Shown in pieces: positions 1 to 8,433 of a stretch of DNA of 64,000 nucleotides; positions within the stretch are counted from its first letter, which is position 1; every line of letters starts with the position of its first letter. The notes below the pieces were generated by a model. The model had not been told where the DNA came from and did no database searches. It was given only the letters and a program-made list of their open reading frames with translations. The position numbers and the translations under genes are program-made. The DNA comes from Bacillus sp. ISL-37 (GTDB lineage: Bacteria; Bacillota; Bacilli; Bacillales; Cytobacillaceae): contig NZ_JAGGQL010000006.1 of the NCBI RefSeq assembly GCF_018613315.1, positions 101,384 through 165,383 on the forward strand. Direction: 5' to 3'.

Positions 1-92
1 TTGACAGCTTTTCGGCTTCCACACCCTAACCTGTCACGATTCCGAGCTTTTCTTGACAGCTTTTCGGCTTCCACAGCTCAACCTGTCATAAT
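1..92. repeat. 52-bp tandem array, version A, left-edge part
   Basis: Two units spaced exactly 52 bp (GACAGC at 3 and 55) that match the larger array at 63215-63668. Each unit has inverted arms TGACAG and CTGTCA about 23 bases apart. The array runs off the left edge and ends just before the stop codon of the acyl-CoA dehydrogenase gene. Confidence 0.85.
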
Positions 93-99
93 AAAGTGC

Positions 100-1230
100 T
101 TACAACTGCTTACTAATAACAATCTTCTGAATCTCGCTCGTGCCTTCGTAGATTTCGGTTACTTTGGCGTCGCGGAAGTAGCGTTCGACTGGGTATTCTT
201 TTGTATAGCCGTAGCCGCCGAATACCTGGATGGCTTCTGTGGTGACTTCTACTGCTGTGCGTGATGTGAAAAGTTTTGCCATGGAGGCTTCGATTCCGCA
301 CTTTTGGCCCTCTGAGCGTAGCTGGGCAGCGCGATAGATTAGTAGTTTTGCAGCTTCGACTGATGTTGCCATGTCTGCCAGCTTAAAGCCGACGCCTTGC
401 TGGGCAGCGATTGACTTGCCGAACTGGACTCTTTCTTTTGCGTAGTCAGTTGCCGCTTCCAAGGCAGCTTCTGCAATTCCGAGAGCCTGAGCGGCAATGC
501 CAATACGGCCGGAGTCAAGATTGTTCATTGCGATTTTGAATCCTTCGCCTTCCTGGCCGAGCAGGTTTTCTTCTGGCACCTTCATGTCTTCAAATGTCAG
601 CTGGACTGTGCGTGAGCCGTAAAGTCCCATTTTGTGCTCATCCTTGCCAACGATGAAGCCCGGTGTGTCTTTTTCAACGATAAAAGCGGAAACGCCTTTT
701 GGACCTGCTTCCGGATTAGTAGAAGCGAAAACAATATACACGTCTGCTTCGCCGCCGTTCGTGATGAACACCTTCGAGCCGTTCAACACATAGTGTCCAT
801 CTTTCTTGACCGCCCTTGTTTTCATGCTTGCAGCATCAGAGCCGGCACTTGGTTCTGTCAAACAGAATGCACCGAGATATTCACCTGCAGCAAGCTTAGG
901 CACATATTTTTTCTTTTGTTCTTCCGTACCAAAATACAAGATCGGGTTCGTTCCGACCGATGTATGGACTGACAGGATGACGCCAACCGTGGCGCTGACC
1001 TTTGATATTTCATGGATCGCGATGATGTAGGAGATGAAATCCATCTCCGATCCGCCATACTCTTCGGGAACCGGTATTCCCATCAGGCCAAGCTCGCCCA
1101 TCTTCTTTAAAATCTCCCTCGGGAACTCGCCCTCTTCCATTTTTTCAACAAATGGAGCGATTTCGGTTTGTGCGAAATCTCGCACCATTTTGCGCATCAT
1201 TTCCTGCTCTTCTGTAAATCTCAGATTCAT
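100..1230 (-). CDS. acdA: Acyl-CoA dehydrogenase
   Basis: FAD enzyme of the first beta-oxidation step, oxidising short or branched acyl-CoA to the 2-enoyl-CoA and passing electrons to electron-transfer flavoprotein. The 376 residues are full length for the family. The C-terminal motif [10 protein letters not shown] carries the expected catalytic glutamate (about residue 362), and the FAD/substrate segment [11 protein letters not shown] is present. The ATG follows GGGAGG. It is the last gene of a minus-strand operon after the thiolase and 3-hydroxybutyryl-CoA dehydrogenase genes; in B. subtilis acdA lies next to fadF, as here. Chain-length preference cannot be read from the sequence, so MmgC- or Bcd-like activity is equally possible. 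Confidence 0.9.
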   Translation of the reverse strand: MNLRFTEEQEMMRKMVRDFAQTEIAPFVEKMEEGEFPREILKKMGELGLMGIPVPEEYGGSEMDFISYIIAIHEISKVSATVGVILSVHTSVGTNPILYFGTEEQKKKYVPKLAAGEYLGAFCLTEPSAGSDAASMKTRAVKKDGHYVLNGSKVFITNGGEADVYIVFASTNPEAGPKGVSAFIVEKDTPGFIVGKDEHKMGLYGSRTVQLTFEDMKVPEENLLGQEGEGFKIAMNNLDSGRIGIAAQALGIAEAALEAATDYAKERVQFGKSIAAQQGVGFKLADMATSVEAAKLLIYRAAQLRSEGQKCGIEASMAKLFTSRTAVEVTTEAIQVFGGYGYTKEYPVERYFRDAKVTEIYEGTSEIQKIVISKQL

Positions 1231-1289
1231 TCTTAACCCTCCCCACGTCCAGACAAAAATTTATGTAAGGACGGATTCACGAAAAATAA

Positions 1290-2141
1290 TTACTCGTATG
1301 TGTAGAAACCGCGGCCTGATTTTTTGCCTAACCAGCCTGCTTTTACGTATTTCCTTAATAGTGGGCAAGGGCGGTATTTGTCATCGCCAAAGCCTTCGTG
1401 AAGTGTTTCCATAATGTAAAGGCAAGTATCAAGGCCAATGAAGTCTGCAAGAGTCAGCGGTCCCATTGGGTGGTTCATGCCTAACTTCATAACATCGTCG
1501 ATTGCTTCCTTGGTCGCTACTCCCTCGTACAATGTGTAGATTGCTTCATTTATCATTGGCATCAGAATACGGTTAGAAACGAAGCCTGGGAAGTCGTTCA
1601 CTTCAACAGGGACTTTTTCCAATGTTTTTGTGATGTCTTCGATTGTTTGATAGACTTCGTCTGCAGTCGCCAATCCACGGATGATTTCGACGAGCTTCAT
1701 GACCGGCACCGGATTCATGAAGTGCATCCCAATGACTTTTTCTGGACGCTTTGTTGCTGAAGCGATTTCAGTAATCGGTAATGATGAAGTATTGGAAGCA
1801 AGGATTGCATGTTCAGGTGCAATTTCATCAAGTTGCGCAAAGATTTTTGCCTTGATATCCATATTTTCAACCGCTGCTTCAATGATAAGGTCTGCATTTT
1901 TGGCATCCTGCAGGTCTGAAGAGGAAGTAATTCTTCCGACAATCCCATCAAGCTGTTCAGCTGTCATTCGCCCTTTGTCTACCTGGCGGCCGAGGTTTTT
2001 CTTGATGCCTGAAAGACCGCGTTCAACAAATTCTGGCTTCAGGTCATTCAAAAACACATCGTATCCTGCCTGGGCGCATACCTGGGCGATACCTGAGCCC
2101 ATTTGTCCTGCGCCAATTACCATAATCGTTTTAACACTCAT
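1290..2141 (-). CDS. mmgB: 3-hydroxybutyryl-CoA dehydrogenase
   Basis: NAD-dependent oxidation of 3-hydroxyacyl-CoA to 3-ketoacyl-CoA. The 283-residue protein starts with the Rossmann motif GAGQMGSG (about residues 10-17) and has the family segment GMHFMNPVPVMKLVEI, with the catalytic histidine, near residue 140, plus the C-terminal helical dimerisation domain. Length fits MmgB/Hbd (about 283-287). The ATG lies behind AGGAGGAGAAAGA. It sits between the thiolase (70 bases) and the acyl-CoA dehydrogenase (59 bases), so all three are probably cotranscribed and cover successive beta-oxidation or butanoate steps. Confidence 0.92.
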   Translation of the reverse strand: MSVKTIMVIGAGQMGSGIAQVCAQAGYDVFLNDLKPEFVERGLSGIKKNLGRQVDKGRMTAEQLDGIVGRITSSSDLQDAKNADLIIEAAVENMDIKAKIFAQLDEIAPEHAILASNTSSLPITEIASATKRPEKVIGMHFMNPVPVMKLVEIIRGLATADEVYQTIEDITKTLEKVPVEVNDFPGFVSNRILMPMINEAIYTLYEGVATKEAIDDVMKLGMNHPMGPLTLADFIGLDTCLYIMETLHEGFGDDKYRPCPLLRKYVKAGWLGKKSGRGFYTYE

Positions 2142-2212
2142 TCTTTCTCCTCCTATAAATTCATTTCAATGGAGGGCAATATGTCTTGCCCTCCCGTCTA
2201 TTGTCAGAATCC

Positions 2213-3400
2213 TTATTGCTTCGGTACCTCGATCATCACTGCGTCTCCCTGGCCTCCGCCCGAGCAGATTGCCGCAATGCCGACCCCGCCGCCGCGGCGC
2301 TTCAGTTCATGCATCAAAGTAAGGATGATGCGTGCCCCACTTGCTCCGATAGGATGGCCAAGGGCAACCGCACCGCCGTTCACATTGACCTTTTCTGGAT
2401 CAAGGTTCGCAATTCGTCCACTCGTCAATGCGACTGCAGCAAAAGCTTCATTGATTTCAAAAAGGTCAATTTCATCCAGCGACTTGCCGGTCTTTTTCAA
2501 TAACTCATTGATGACAATTCCAGGTGTTTTCGGGAAGTCCTTCGCTTCTGTTGCGATGGCTGCATGCCCAAGGATGACTGCCTGCGGTGTCCTGCCTTCA
2601 CGCTGTGCTCGCTCTTCACTCATCAGCACGAGGGCCGCCGCGCCGTCATTGATTCCAGGTGCGTTACCGGCAGTAATCGTGCCATCTGAGTTGAAAACTG
2701 GGCCTAACTTAGCTAGCTTTTCTACTGATGTATCCTTCCTTGGTGCTTCATCATGCTGGACCAAGATTGGGTCGCCCTTCCGCTGCGGCACTTCAACTTG
2801 AACGATTTCCTCAGCAAGCTTGCCTGATTCTATCGCTTCAATTGCCTTCTGGTGACTGCGATATGACCACTCATCCTGCTCCTCGCGGCTGATTTCATAT
2901 TCTTTAGCAACTTCATTTCCGTAAGTGCCCATGTGGACTCCCTTGAAGCTGCAAGTCAGTCCATCATGGATCATCAAATCCTTCACCTGGCCGTCTCCCA
3001 TTCTGAAGCCCCAGCGTGCTTTCGGAAGAATATATGGTGCGTTGCTCATCGACTCCATTCCGCCGGCAACAATCACTTCCTCGTCTCCAGCGCGAATAAT
3101 CTGATCTCCGAGTGTCAAGCTGCGCATGCCTGATGCACAAACCTTATTGATTGTTTCCGTTTTAACTTCCCACGGGATTCCAGCTTCTCTTGCAGCCTGG
3201 CGTGAAGGGAGCTGTCCCTGGCCTCCCTGCAATACTGTGCCAAGAATGACCTCACCGATTTCTTCTGGCTTTACTTCCGCGCGTGCCATTGCTTCTTTTA
3301 CCGCGATTCCGCCAAGCTGGCTCGCCGTGAATCCGCTCAAAGCTCCGCCAAGCTTACCGAATGGTGTTCTAGCTCCTGCTAAAATGACTGTCTTCCCCAT
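2213..3400 (-). CDS. mmgA: Acetyl-CoA acetyltransferase (thiolase)
   Basis: Thiolase cleaving acetoacetyl-CoA or 3-ketoacyl-CoA with CoA (or condensing two acetyl-CoA). The nucleophilic cysteine is Cys88 in NKVCASGM; the catalytic His is in GHPIGASG (about 350) and the second Cys in CSGGGQGDA near the C terminus. I chose the ATG at 3400, eight bases behind AAAGGGAG; an in-frame ATG at 3406 is too close to the ribosome binding site. The 395 residues are a normal length. The upstream gap carries a cre-like site and a FadR-like half-site, so this gene may have its own promoter besides read-through from fadF. Confidence 0.92.
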   Translation of the reverse strand: MGKTVILAGARTPFGKLGGALSGFTASQLGGIAVKEAMARAEVKPEEIGEVILGTVLQGGQGQLPSRQAAREAGIPWEVKTETINKVCASGMRSLTLGDQIIRAGDEEVIVAGGMESMSNAPYILPKARWGFRMGDGQVKDLMIHDGLTCSFKGVHMGTYGNEVAKEYEISREEQDEWSYRSHQKAIEAIESGKLAEEIVQVEVPQRKGDPILVQHDEAPRKDTSVEKLAKLGPVFNSDGTITAGNAPGINDGAAALVLMSEERAQREGRTPQAVILGHAAIATEAKDFPKTPGIVINELLKKTGKSLDEIDLFEINEAFAAVALTSGRIANLDPEKVNVNGGAVALGHPIGASGARIILTLMHELKRRGGGVGIAAICSGGGQGDAVMIEVPKQ

Positions 3401-3470
3401 TGTCATCTCTCCCTTTCAATCTATTAATTTTGGAAAATGAAAAATAAATCTCAATCCAGTCTTTTTTGAT

Positions 3471-3488
3471 TGACTGAACGCTCGCTCG
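3471..3488 (-). promoter_or_regulatory. Possible degenerate FadR-type operator upstream of mmgA
   Basis: TGACTGAACGCTCGCTCG keeps one good half-site (TGACTGA) of the FadR operator form TGAATGA-N-TA-N-TCATTCA, but the other half is weak. It lies 70 bases before the thiolase start. A better copy is at 5898-5915. Confidence 0.35.
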
Positions 3489-3559
3489 AAACTGGTCCTA
3501 AAAAATAAGCAAGCAATTGATTCTGTGAGGTTCTAAGGTGGTTTCTTGCTGAAGGTTAA

Positions 3560-3573
3560 TGTAAGCGCTTTAT
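3560..3573 (-). promoter_or_regulatory. cre-like CcpA site overlapping a possible -10
   Basis: TGTAAGCGCTTTAT matches the catabolite-responsive element TGWAANCGNTNWCA at 12 of 14 positions. On the minus strand a TATAAT hexamer (3577-3572) abuts it, so bound CcpA would block a promoter for mmgA. The -35 is poor, so the promoter is tentative. Catabolite control of the B. subtilis mmg operon is established knowledge. Confidence 0.5.
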
Positions 3574-3596
3574 TATATTATTCATTTTACTTTAAA

Positions 3597-3672
3597 AATA
3601 GTAGAAATTGAAACACTTTGCTAAAAATTCTGTCTTATATCGAATTTTTACTGTGAGTCAACTTCTACTATT
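3597..3672. repeat. Nested inverted repeat between fadF and mmgA
   Basis: Outer arms of 15 bases (3597-3611 and 3658-3672) pair with one mismatch. Inside, TAAAAATTC (3622-3630) and GAATTTTTA (3642-3650) pair perfectly. No T-run follows, so it is not an ordinary terminator; an mRNA processing or stabilising element is possible. Confidence 0.7.
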
Positions 3673-3695
3673 CATGTTTTAAGTATTAATTTGTA

Positions 3696-5807
3696 TTAAG
3701 AAACAAGCGGTTTGATTTCACCGAAAACGGATTTTTCAAGTAGTTCTGCTACGTCTAGTGTATCGACGTTTTCTTCTACTTCCTTCGCTTTTGTTCCATC
3801 GGATAGCATTGTCAGGCAGTATGGGCATCCGGAACTGATAACGGATGGGTTCACAGCAAGTGCCTGTTCTGTACGGGATACATTGATTCTGTGACCTGTT
3901 TCTTCTTCCATCCACATCAAGCCGCCGCCAGCGCCACAGCACATTGCGGTATCACGGTTACGTTCCATTTCCTTAAGATCCACACCAGGGATCGCCTTGA
4001 GGATATCACGCGGTGCGTCATATACTTCGTTATAGCGTCCAAGGTAGCAGGAATCATGGAAAGTGATCGTTTCGTTCACTGCATGCTTCGGAACCAGCTT
4101 TCCTTCTTTCACTAATTGTGCAAGAAGTTCAGTATGGTGGTAGACCTCGCCTTCAAAGCCGAAATCAGGATACTCGTTCTTAAAGATATTGTATGCGTGA
4201 GGGTCGATCGTCACGATCTTCTTCACTTCATTTTTCTCGAATTCTTCGATATTCTTTGTCGCAAGCTCCTGGAATAGGAACTCGTTACCAAGGCGGCGTG
4301 GTGTATCGCCGGAGTTCTTTTCCTTGTTTCCTAGAATCGCGAACTTGACGCCTGCTTCGTTCAATAACTTAGCAAACGAAAGGGCGATCTTCTGGCTGCG
4401 GTTGTCAAATGAACCCATCGCACCAACCCAGAATAAGTATTCGAATTCTTCGTCTGCCTTTTTCATTTCTTTTACCGTAGGAATGACTACATCATCGCGA
4501 AGCTCGCGCCAGTTTTCTTTTTCCTTACGGTTCAAGCCCCAAGGGTTGCCCTGGCGCTCGATATTCGTCATCGCGCGCTGTGCGTCAGCGTCCATCTTAC
4601 CTTCAGTCAATACAAGATAACGACGGAGGTCGATGATTTTGTCAACGTGTTCGTTCATAACCGGACACTGGTCTTCACAGTTTCGGCAAGTTGTACATGC
4701 CCAAATTTCTTCTTCTGTGATGACATCGCCGATCATGCTTGGGCTGTAAGCAAGGCCTGCTGCTGCTTCATTCGCGCCCTGACCTGCTGCTGCCAATGCG
4801 ATCTGGTTGCCCTTTGTGTTTGAAAAAGCAAATGTCGGAACCCAAGGCTGTTTGGAAGTGACAGCGGCACCGTGAAGCGTCAAATGGTCACGCAGCTTGA
4901 CGATCAAGTCCATTGGCGACAGCATTTTCCCAGTGCCTGTTGCTGGACACATATTCGTACAGCGTCCGCATTCTACACAAGCATAGAAGTCAATCATCTG
5001 CTCGTAATTGAAATCAGTGATTTTACCGGCACCGAATGTTTCCTGTGTTTCATCTTCAAAATCGATCTTTGTAATCTTTCCTGGTGAATCAACCCTTGTT
5101 AAATAAACATTGGCTGGACCGGCGATCAAGTGAGCATGCTTGGATTGTGGTACATATACCAGGAACGCAAGCAAGAACAGCAAATGAATCCACCATGCGA
5201 TATAGAAAATCGTGATGGCAGCTGCCTGAGGAATTCCGCTGAATGCTGCCGCAATAAGTGATGCGACCGGTTCAGTCCATGTTCCTTCATGGCCGTGCCA
5301 GATCATGCTCATTCCGTTTCCGAGCAATACAGATAGCATCAATCCGCCGATGAACAGCAATACGAGCCCGTTCTTGAAGCCGCGCTTCAGACGGACAAGC
5401 TTTTCAACATAACGGCGGTAAAAAGCCCATACTACCGCTACAAGAATTGTAAGCGTAACGAGCTCCTGAAAAAACGTGAAACCTGGATATAAAGGGCCTA
5501 ATGGCAAATGCGAGCCAGGCTTGATTCCTTTCCAGATAAAATCAATTGCCCCAAACTGGACAAGAAGAAATCCATAGAAAAACATAACGTGGATCGCACC
5601 GCTTTTCTTGTCCTTCAAAAGCCTTTTCTGGCCAAATACATGGACAAGGATTCTTCTCCAGCGATCTTTGATATCATCATCAAACTCTGATTTCTTGCCG
5701 AGCTTGATGTACTCGATTCTCGTCTTTACCACGTATACAAACAAGCTGACAGCGTAAGCGGTTACAAGTAAGAACGCGATAAGGTTAATCCATAGCAGAC
5801 CGTTCAT
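3696..5807 (-). CDS. fadF: FadF-type membrane Fe-S oxidoreductase (ETF-linked)
   Basis: A 703-residue fusion of an N-terminal membrane part (several hydrophobic helices within residues 1-220, nitrate-reductase-gamma-like) and a cytosolic iron-sulfur part. Two ferredoxin motifs are visible: CVECGRCTNMCP (277-288) and CTTCRNCEDQCP (371-382). Two CCG-type cysteine-rich domains follow, the last with MCCGAGGG. B. subtilis FadF (YwjF) has this layout and sits beside acdA; it is thought to move electrons from acyl-CoA dehydrogenase/ETF to the quinone pool. It is the first gene after the promoter at 5889-5916, whose spacer contains a FadR-like operator. Confidence 0.9.
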   Translation of the reverse strand: MNGLLWINLIAFLLVTAYAVSLFVYVVKTRIEYIKLGKKSEFDDDIKDRWRRILVHVFGQKRLLKDKKSGAIHVMFFYGFLLVQFGAIDFIWKGIKPGSHLPLGPLYPGFTFFQELVTLTILVAVVWAFYRRYVEKLVRLKRGFKNGLVLLFIGGLMLSVLLGNGMSMIWHGHEGTWTEPVASLIAAAFSGIPQAAAITIFYIAWWIHLLFLLAFLVYVPQSKHAHLIAGPANVYLTRVDSPGKITKIDFEDETQETFGAGKITDFNYEQMIDFYACVECGRCTNMCPATGTGKMLSPMDLIVKLRDHLTLHGAAVTSKQPWVPTFAFSNTKGNQIALAAAGQGANEAAAGLAYSPSMIGDVITEEEIWACTTCRNCEDQCPVMNEHVDKIIDLRRYLVLTEGKMDADAQRAMTNIERQGNPWGLNRKEKENWRELRDDVVIPTVKEMKKADEEFEYLFWVGAMGSFDNRSQKIALSFAKLLNEAGVKFAILGNKEKNSGDTPRRLGNEFLFQELATKNIEEFEKNEVKKIVTIDPHAYNIFKNEYPDFGFEGEVYHHTELLAQLVKEGKLVPKHAVNETITFHDSCYLGRYNEVYDAPRDILKAIPGVDLKEMERNRDTAMCCGAGGGLMWMEEETGHRINVSRTEQALAVNPSVISSGCPYCLTMLSDGTKAKEVEENVDTLDVAELLEKSVFGEIKPLVS

Positions 5808-5888
5808 AAAATCATTTACCCCTTTCGATGCTGATTTTTGGACGAAAATTTTTAACCAAACAAATTTTCTGAATATACCTTTAACTAC

Positions 5889-5916
5889 ATTATATAATGA
5901 ATGAGCATTCAGTCAA
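5889..5916 (-). promoter_or_regulatory. SigA promoter of fadF with overlapping FadR-like operator
   Basis: Read on the minus strand: TTGACT (5916-5911), a 16-base spacer, then TATAAT (5894-5889). Within it TGAATGAGCATTCAGTCA (5898-5915) matches 14 of 16 fixed positions of the B. subtilis FadR operator, covering the -35 and spacer. This geometry predicts repression that long-chain acyl-CoA would relieve. Confidence 0.75.
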
Positions 5917-6031
5917 CTCATTTCCTTTCATTTCTGAAAATTGTTTACACTTCCTCTTTTACAGGAACTTAACATATATGAAGCAATTTCGGCAAAAATA
6001 AAAGAAATACTTTCAAGGGAGCCGAATTGCG

Positions 6032-7219
6032 ATGAATTTTGGATTAATTTTAATTGCAATAATAGCAGGGCTGGTCCTATGGCTCTACGCAGACTTCACG
6101 ATTGGCAGGAAAAAGCATCTGGCAAGTGCCAAAACAAATACGTTGCCAGTCCGGGAAAGCAACCTTGCCATTTTTGCGGAAGGTCCTAAATTGTTCGACG
6201 ACCTTTTTTCGGAACTAAAAAACGCAAAGCAGCACATTCATATTTTGTTTTACATCGTCCAGGATGATAAAATCAGCCAGGAATTTCTCACTATTTTAAA
6301 AGAAAAAGTTAAAGCCGGGGTCGAGGTGCGCCTTATGGTGGATTGGGTGGGCAGCGGGCTGAATCGCAAGACAATAAACTCGCTGAAGGCTGCCGGAGTG
6401 GAGTTCGCCTATTCCCAAATGCCCAAATTGCCGTTCTTATTTTACTCGTCTCAGGTGCGTAACCACCGGAAAATCACCGTGATTGACGGCAAAATTGCCT
6501 ATCTCGGCGGCTTTAATATCGGCGATGAATACAACAATCATGATCCGAAACTTTCTCCTTGGCGTGATTACCATCTGAAAATGACAGGTGAAGGAGTCAC
6601 TGATCTGCAGTCAGAGTTCCTTGAGGATTGGCATGCAGCGGCAAAAGTCAATCTGCTGCAAAACATAGGCTACTTCCCTGCTCTTGAAAAAGGAGCAATT
6701 CGGCATCAGATCGTTCCTACTGAAGGCATCCTGCTTGAGGAAATGATGTCTGACCTGATCAGCAATGCAAAGACCTCTATTTTCATCGGGACACCGTACT
6801 TCATCCCGAGTAAAAGGGTTTTCAATTTATTAAGGGATGCGATCACAAGAGGTGTATCAGTTACGGTGCTTGTCCCGCTCGTTTCCGACCATGTACTTGT
6901 CAAAGAAGCATCACATCCATATCTGAGGACTCTGATCAAAGATGGAGCCGAAATTTACCAGTATTTAAATGGCTTTTACCATGCAAAGGTCCTGCTAGTG
7001 GATGATGAGGTTTGTGACGTTGGCACCGCCAATTTCGATAAAAGAAGCATGTTCTTGAATTATGAATTGAACTGCCTGATTTATGATGTTGATTTTATAA
7101 AAAAAGTTAAACGGATTTTGACAGAGGACATCCTGAACGCAAGGAAGGCTGCATTGGATGATTTCAACCGTGCGCTGCTGAAGGAAAAAGCAGCGAGTAC
7201 AATATCCTACTTTTTGTAA
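6032..7219 (+). CDS. Cardiolipin synthase-like phospholipase D family protein
   Basis: Membrane enzyme that would join two phosphatidylglycerols into cardiolipin and glycerol. The first 20 residues form one hydrophobic anchor. Two HKD phosphodiesterase motifs are complete: HRKITVIDG from His145 and HAKVLLVDD from His317, each followed by GG/GT-N-phi-D. The 395 residues match the short YwjE group rather than the two-helix ClsA type of about 480 residues. The ATG lies behind AAGGGAG. Location between fadF and uvsE is as for B. subtilis ywjE. The next gene starts 35 bases on and may be cotranscribed. Confidence 0.88.
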   Translation: MNFGLILIAIIAGLVLWLYADFTIGRKKHLASAKTNTLPVRESNLAIFAEGPKLFDDLFSELKNAKQHIHILFYIVQDDKISQEFLTILKEKVKAGVEVRLMVDWVGSGLNRKTINSLKAAGVEFAYSQMPKLPFLFYSSQVRNHRKITVIDGKIAYLGGFNIGDEYNNHDPKLSPWRDYHLKMTGEGVTDLQSEFLEDWHAAAKVNLLQNIGYFPALEKGAIRHQIVPTEGILLEEMMSDLISNAKTSIFIGTPYFIPSKRVFNLLRDAITRGVSVTVLVPLVSDHVLVKEASHPYLRTLIKDGAEIYQYLNGFYHAKVLLVDDEVCDVGTANFDKRSMFLNYELNCLIYDVDFIKKVKRILTEDILNARKAALDDFNRALLKEKAASTISYFL

Positions 7220-7254
7220 AAGAACCGGCATCCAGGCATTGAAGGAGTGTACCT

Positions 7255-8214
7255 ATGATTATTCGGTTGGGCTATGTATCCACCGCCATCAGCCTGTGGG
7301 ATGCATCTCCCTCAAAGGCACTTACATTCGCTCGTTACGGTCAGCTGCCAAAGGAAGAACGTCATGAAAAGCTGCTTTCCGTGACCTACCAGAACCTGAT
7401 GAACACAGAAAGAATGATACACTACAATATCGCCCATGATATTCCCTTGTATCGCTTTTCAAGCTCGATTGCGCCGCTGGCAACCCATCCGGAGGTTAAA
7501 TGGGATTATGTCACTCCGTTTCGGGACAAATGGCTTGAGATAGGCGCATTAGTGAAACAGCATGGGGTGAGGACGAGTTTTCATCCGAACCAGTTTACCT
7601 TGTTCACATCTCAAAGGGAAGAAGTAACTGCAAATGCGATTCTTGATATGGAATACCATTATGGCATGCTGAAAGCAATGGGACTGGAAAACGAAGCAAT
7701 CATCAATATCCATATTGGCGGAGCATACGGAAACAAAGAAGAAACAATTTTGCGCTTCCATGAAAACTTCGCCAAGCTGCCAGCTCATATCAAAAAAATC
7801 ACCACGCTTGAAAATGATGATAAAACGTACAATGCAGAAGAAACACTGACAGCATGCTTGAAAGAGGATGTGCCATACATGTTCGATTATCATCACCATA
7901 TGGCGAATCTTTGTGAGGTTTCCCTGGAAAAGTTGCTTCCCGCCGGCTTCGCAACCTGGGAACGGACTGGCCTGAAGCCTAAAATCCATATCTCCTCCCC
8001 TAAATCGGAAAAAGCATATCGATCACATGCAGATTATGTTGACTGGGAATTCATCCTGCCATTAATTGATATACTGCGCGGCATCGGCCAGGACGTGGAT
8101 TTCATGATCGAAGCGAAGGAGAAGGACAAAGCAGCGCTCAAGCTGGTTGAGGATTTGGCTAAAATTCGGGGAGTTAAACGGATTGGCGGGACTGTTTTGG
8201 AGTGGAAGACATAA
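7255..8214 (+). CDS. uvsE: UV damage endonuclease UvdE
   Basis: TIM-barrel endonuclease nicking DNA 5' of cyclobutane dimers and 6-4 photoproducts, an alternative to nucleotide excision. The 319 residues start with MIIRLGYVS and contain the family metal-site segments [29 protein letters not shown] and MFDYHHH. The ATG follows AAGGAGTG. It is equivalent to B. subtilis ywjD and shares its neighbour ywjE. Its 3' end faces argS, with a tandem array in between. Confidence 0.93.
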   Translation: MIIRLGYVSTAISLWDASPSKALTFARYGQLPKEERHEKLLSVTYQNLMNTERMIHYNIAHDIPLYRFSSSIAPLATHPEVKWDYVTPFRDKWLEIGALVKQHGVRTSFHPNQFTLFTSQREEVTANAILDMEYHYGMLKAMGLENEAIINIHIGGAYGNKEETILRFHENFAKLPAHIKKITTLENDDKTYNAEETLTACLKEDVPYMFDYHHHMANLCEVSLEKLLPAGFATWERTGLKPKIHISSPKSEKAYRSHADYVDWEFILPLIDILRGIGQDVDFMIEAKEKDKAALKLVEDLAKIRGVKRIGGTVLEWKT

Positions 8215-8245
8215 AATAGCATGTTTTTTTATGAAAAAAATTTGA

Positions 8246-8387
8246 CTTTATAGCGGGGAACTCATTTTTATAGCGGAAAAAGCCTTTTTAAAGCGAGAAT
8301 TTGAATATTATAGCGAAAATCAACTTTTTATAGCGACTTTCTAATTTTTATAGCGAATTGGAAATTCCGCTTGATTTTTTCCAATTC
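8246..8387. repeat. 20-bp-period array, word TATAGCG, with terminal hairpin
   Basis: The core AGCG recurs at exact 20-base steps: the units begin at 8251, 8271, 8291, 8311, 8331 and 8351. The last unit runs into a hairpin of GAATTGGAAA and TTTTTTCCAATTC (about 8355-8387). The array fills the gap between the convergent genes uvsE and argS and abuts the argS terminator. Related arrays lie at 10969-11227, 48176-48262 and 54090-54211. Confidence 0.85.
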
Positions 8388-8421
8388 CAAAAAGAGACCC
8401 AACCATCTTCGGCTGGGTCTC
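8388..8421 (-). terminator. Terminator of argS
   Basis: GAGACCCA and TGGGTCTC form a GC-rich stem (8394-8421). On the minus strand it is followed by TTTTT. Confidence 0.85.
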
Positions 8422-8433
8422 ACTATTTTCAAC

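Noticed and set aside
2103-2801. Long plus-strand frames within the thiolase gene and other minus-strand genes
   Set aside because: They are shadows of strongly conserved minus-strand enzymes and lack start signals.
8215-8433. A T-box or riboswitch for argS
   Set aside because: The region is downstream of argS and consists of repeats and a terminator; no T-box sequence was seen upstream of ywiB-argS either.
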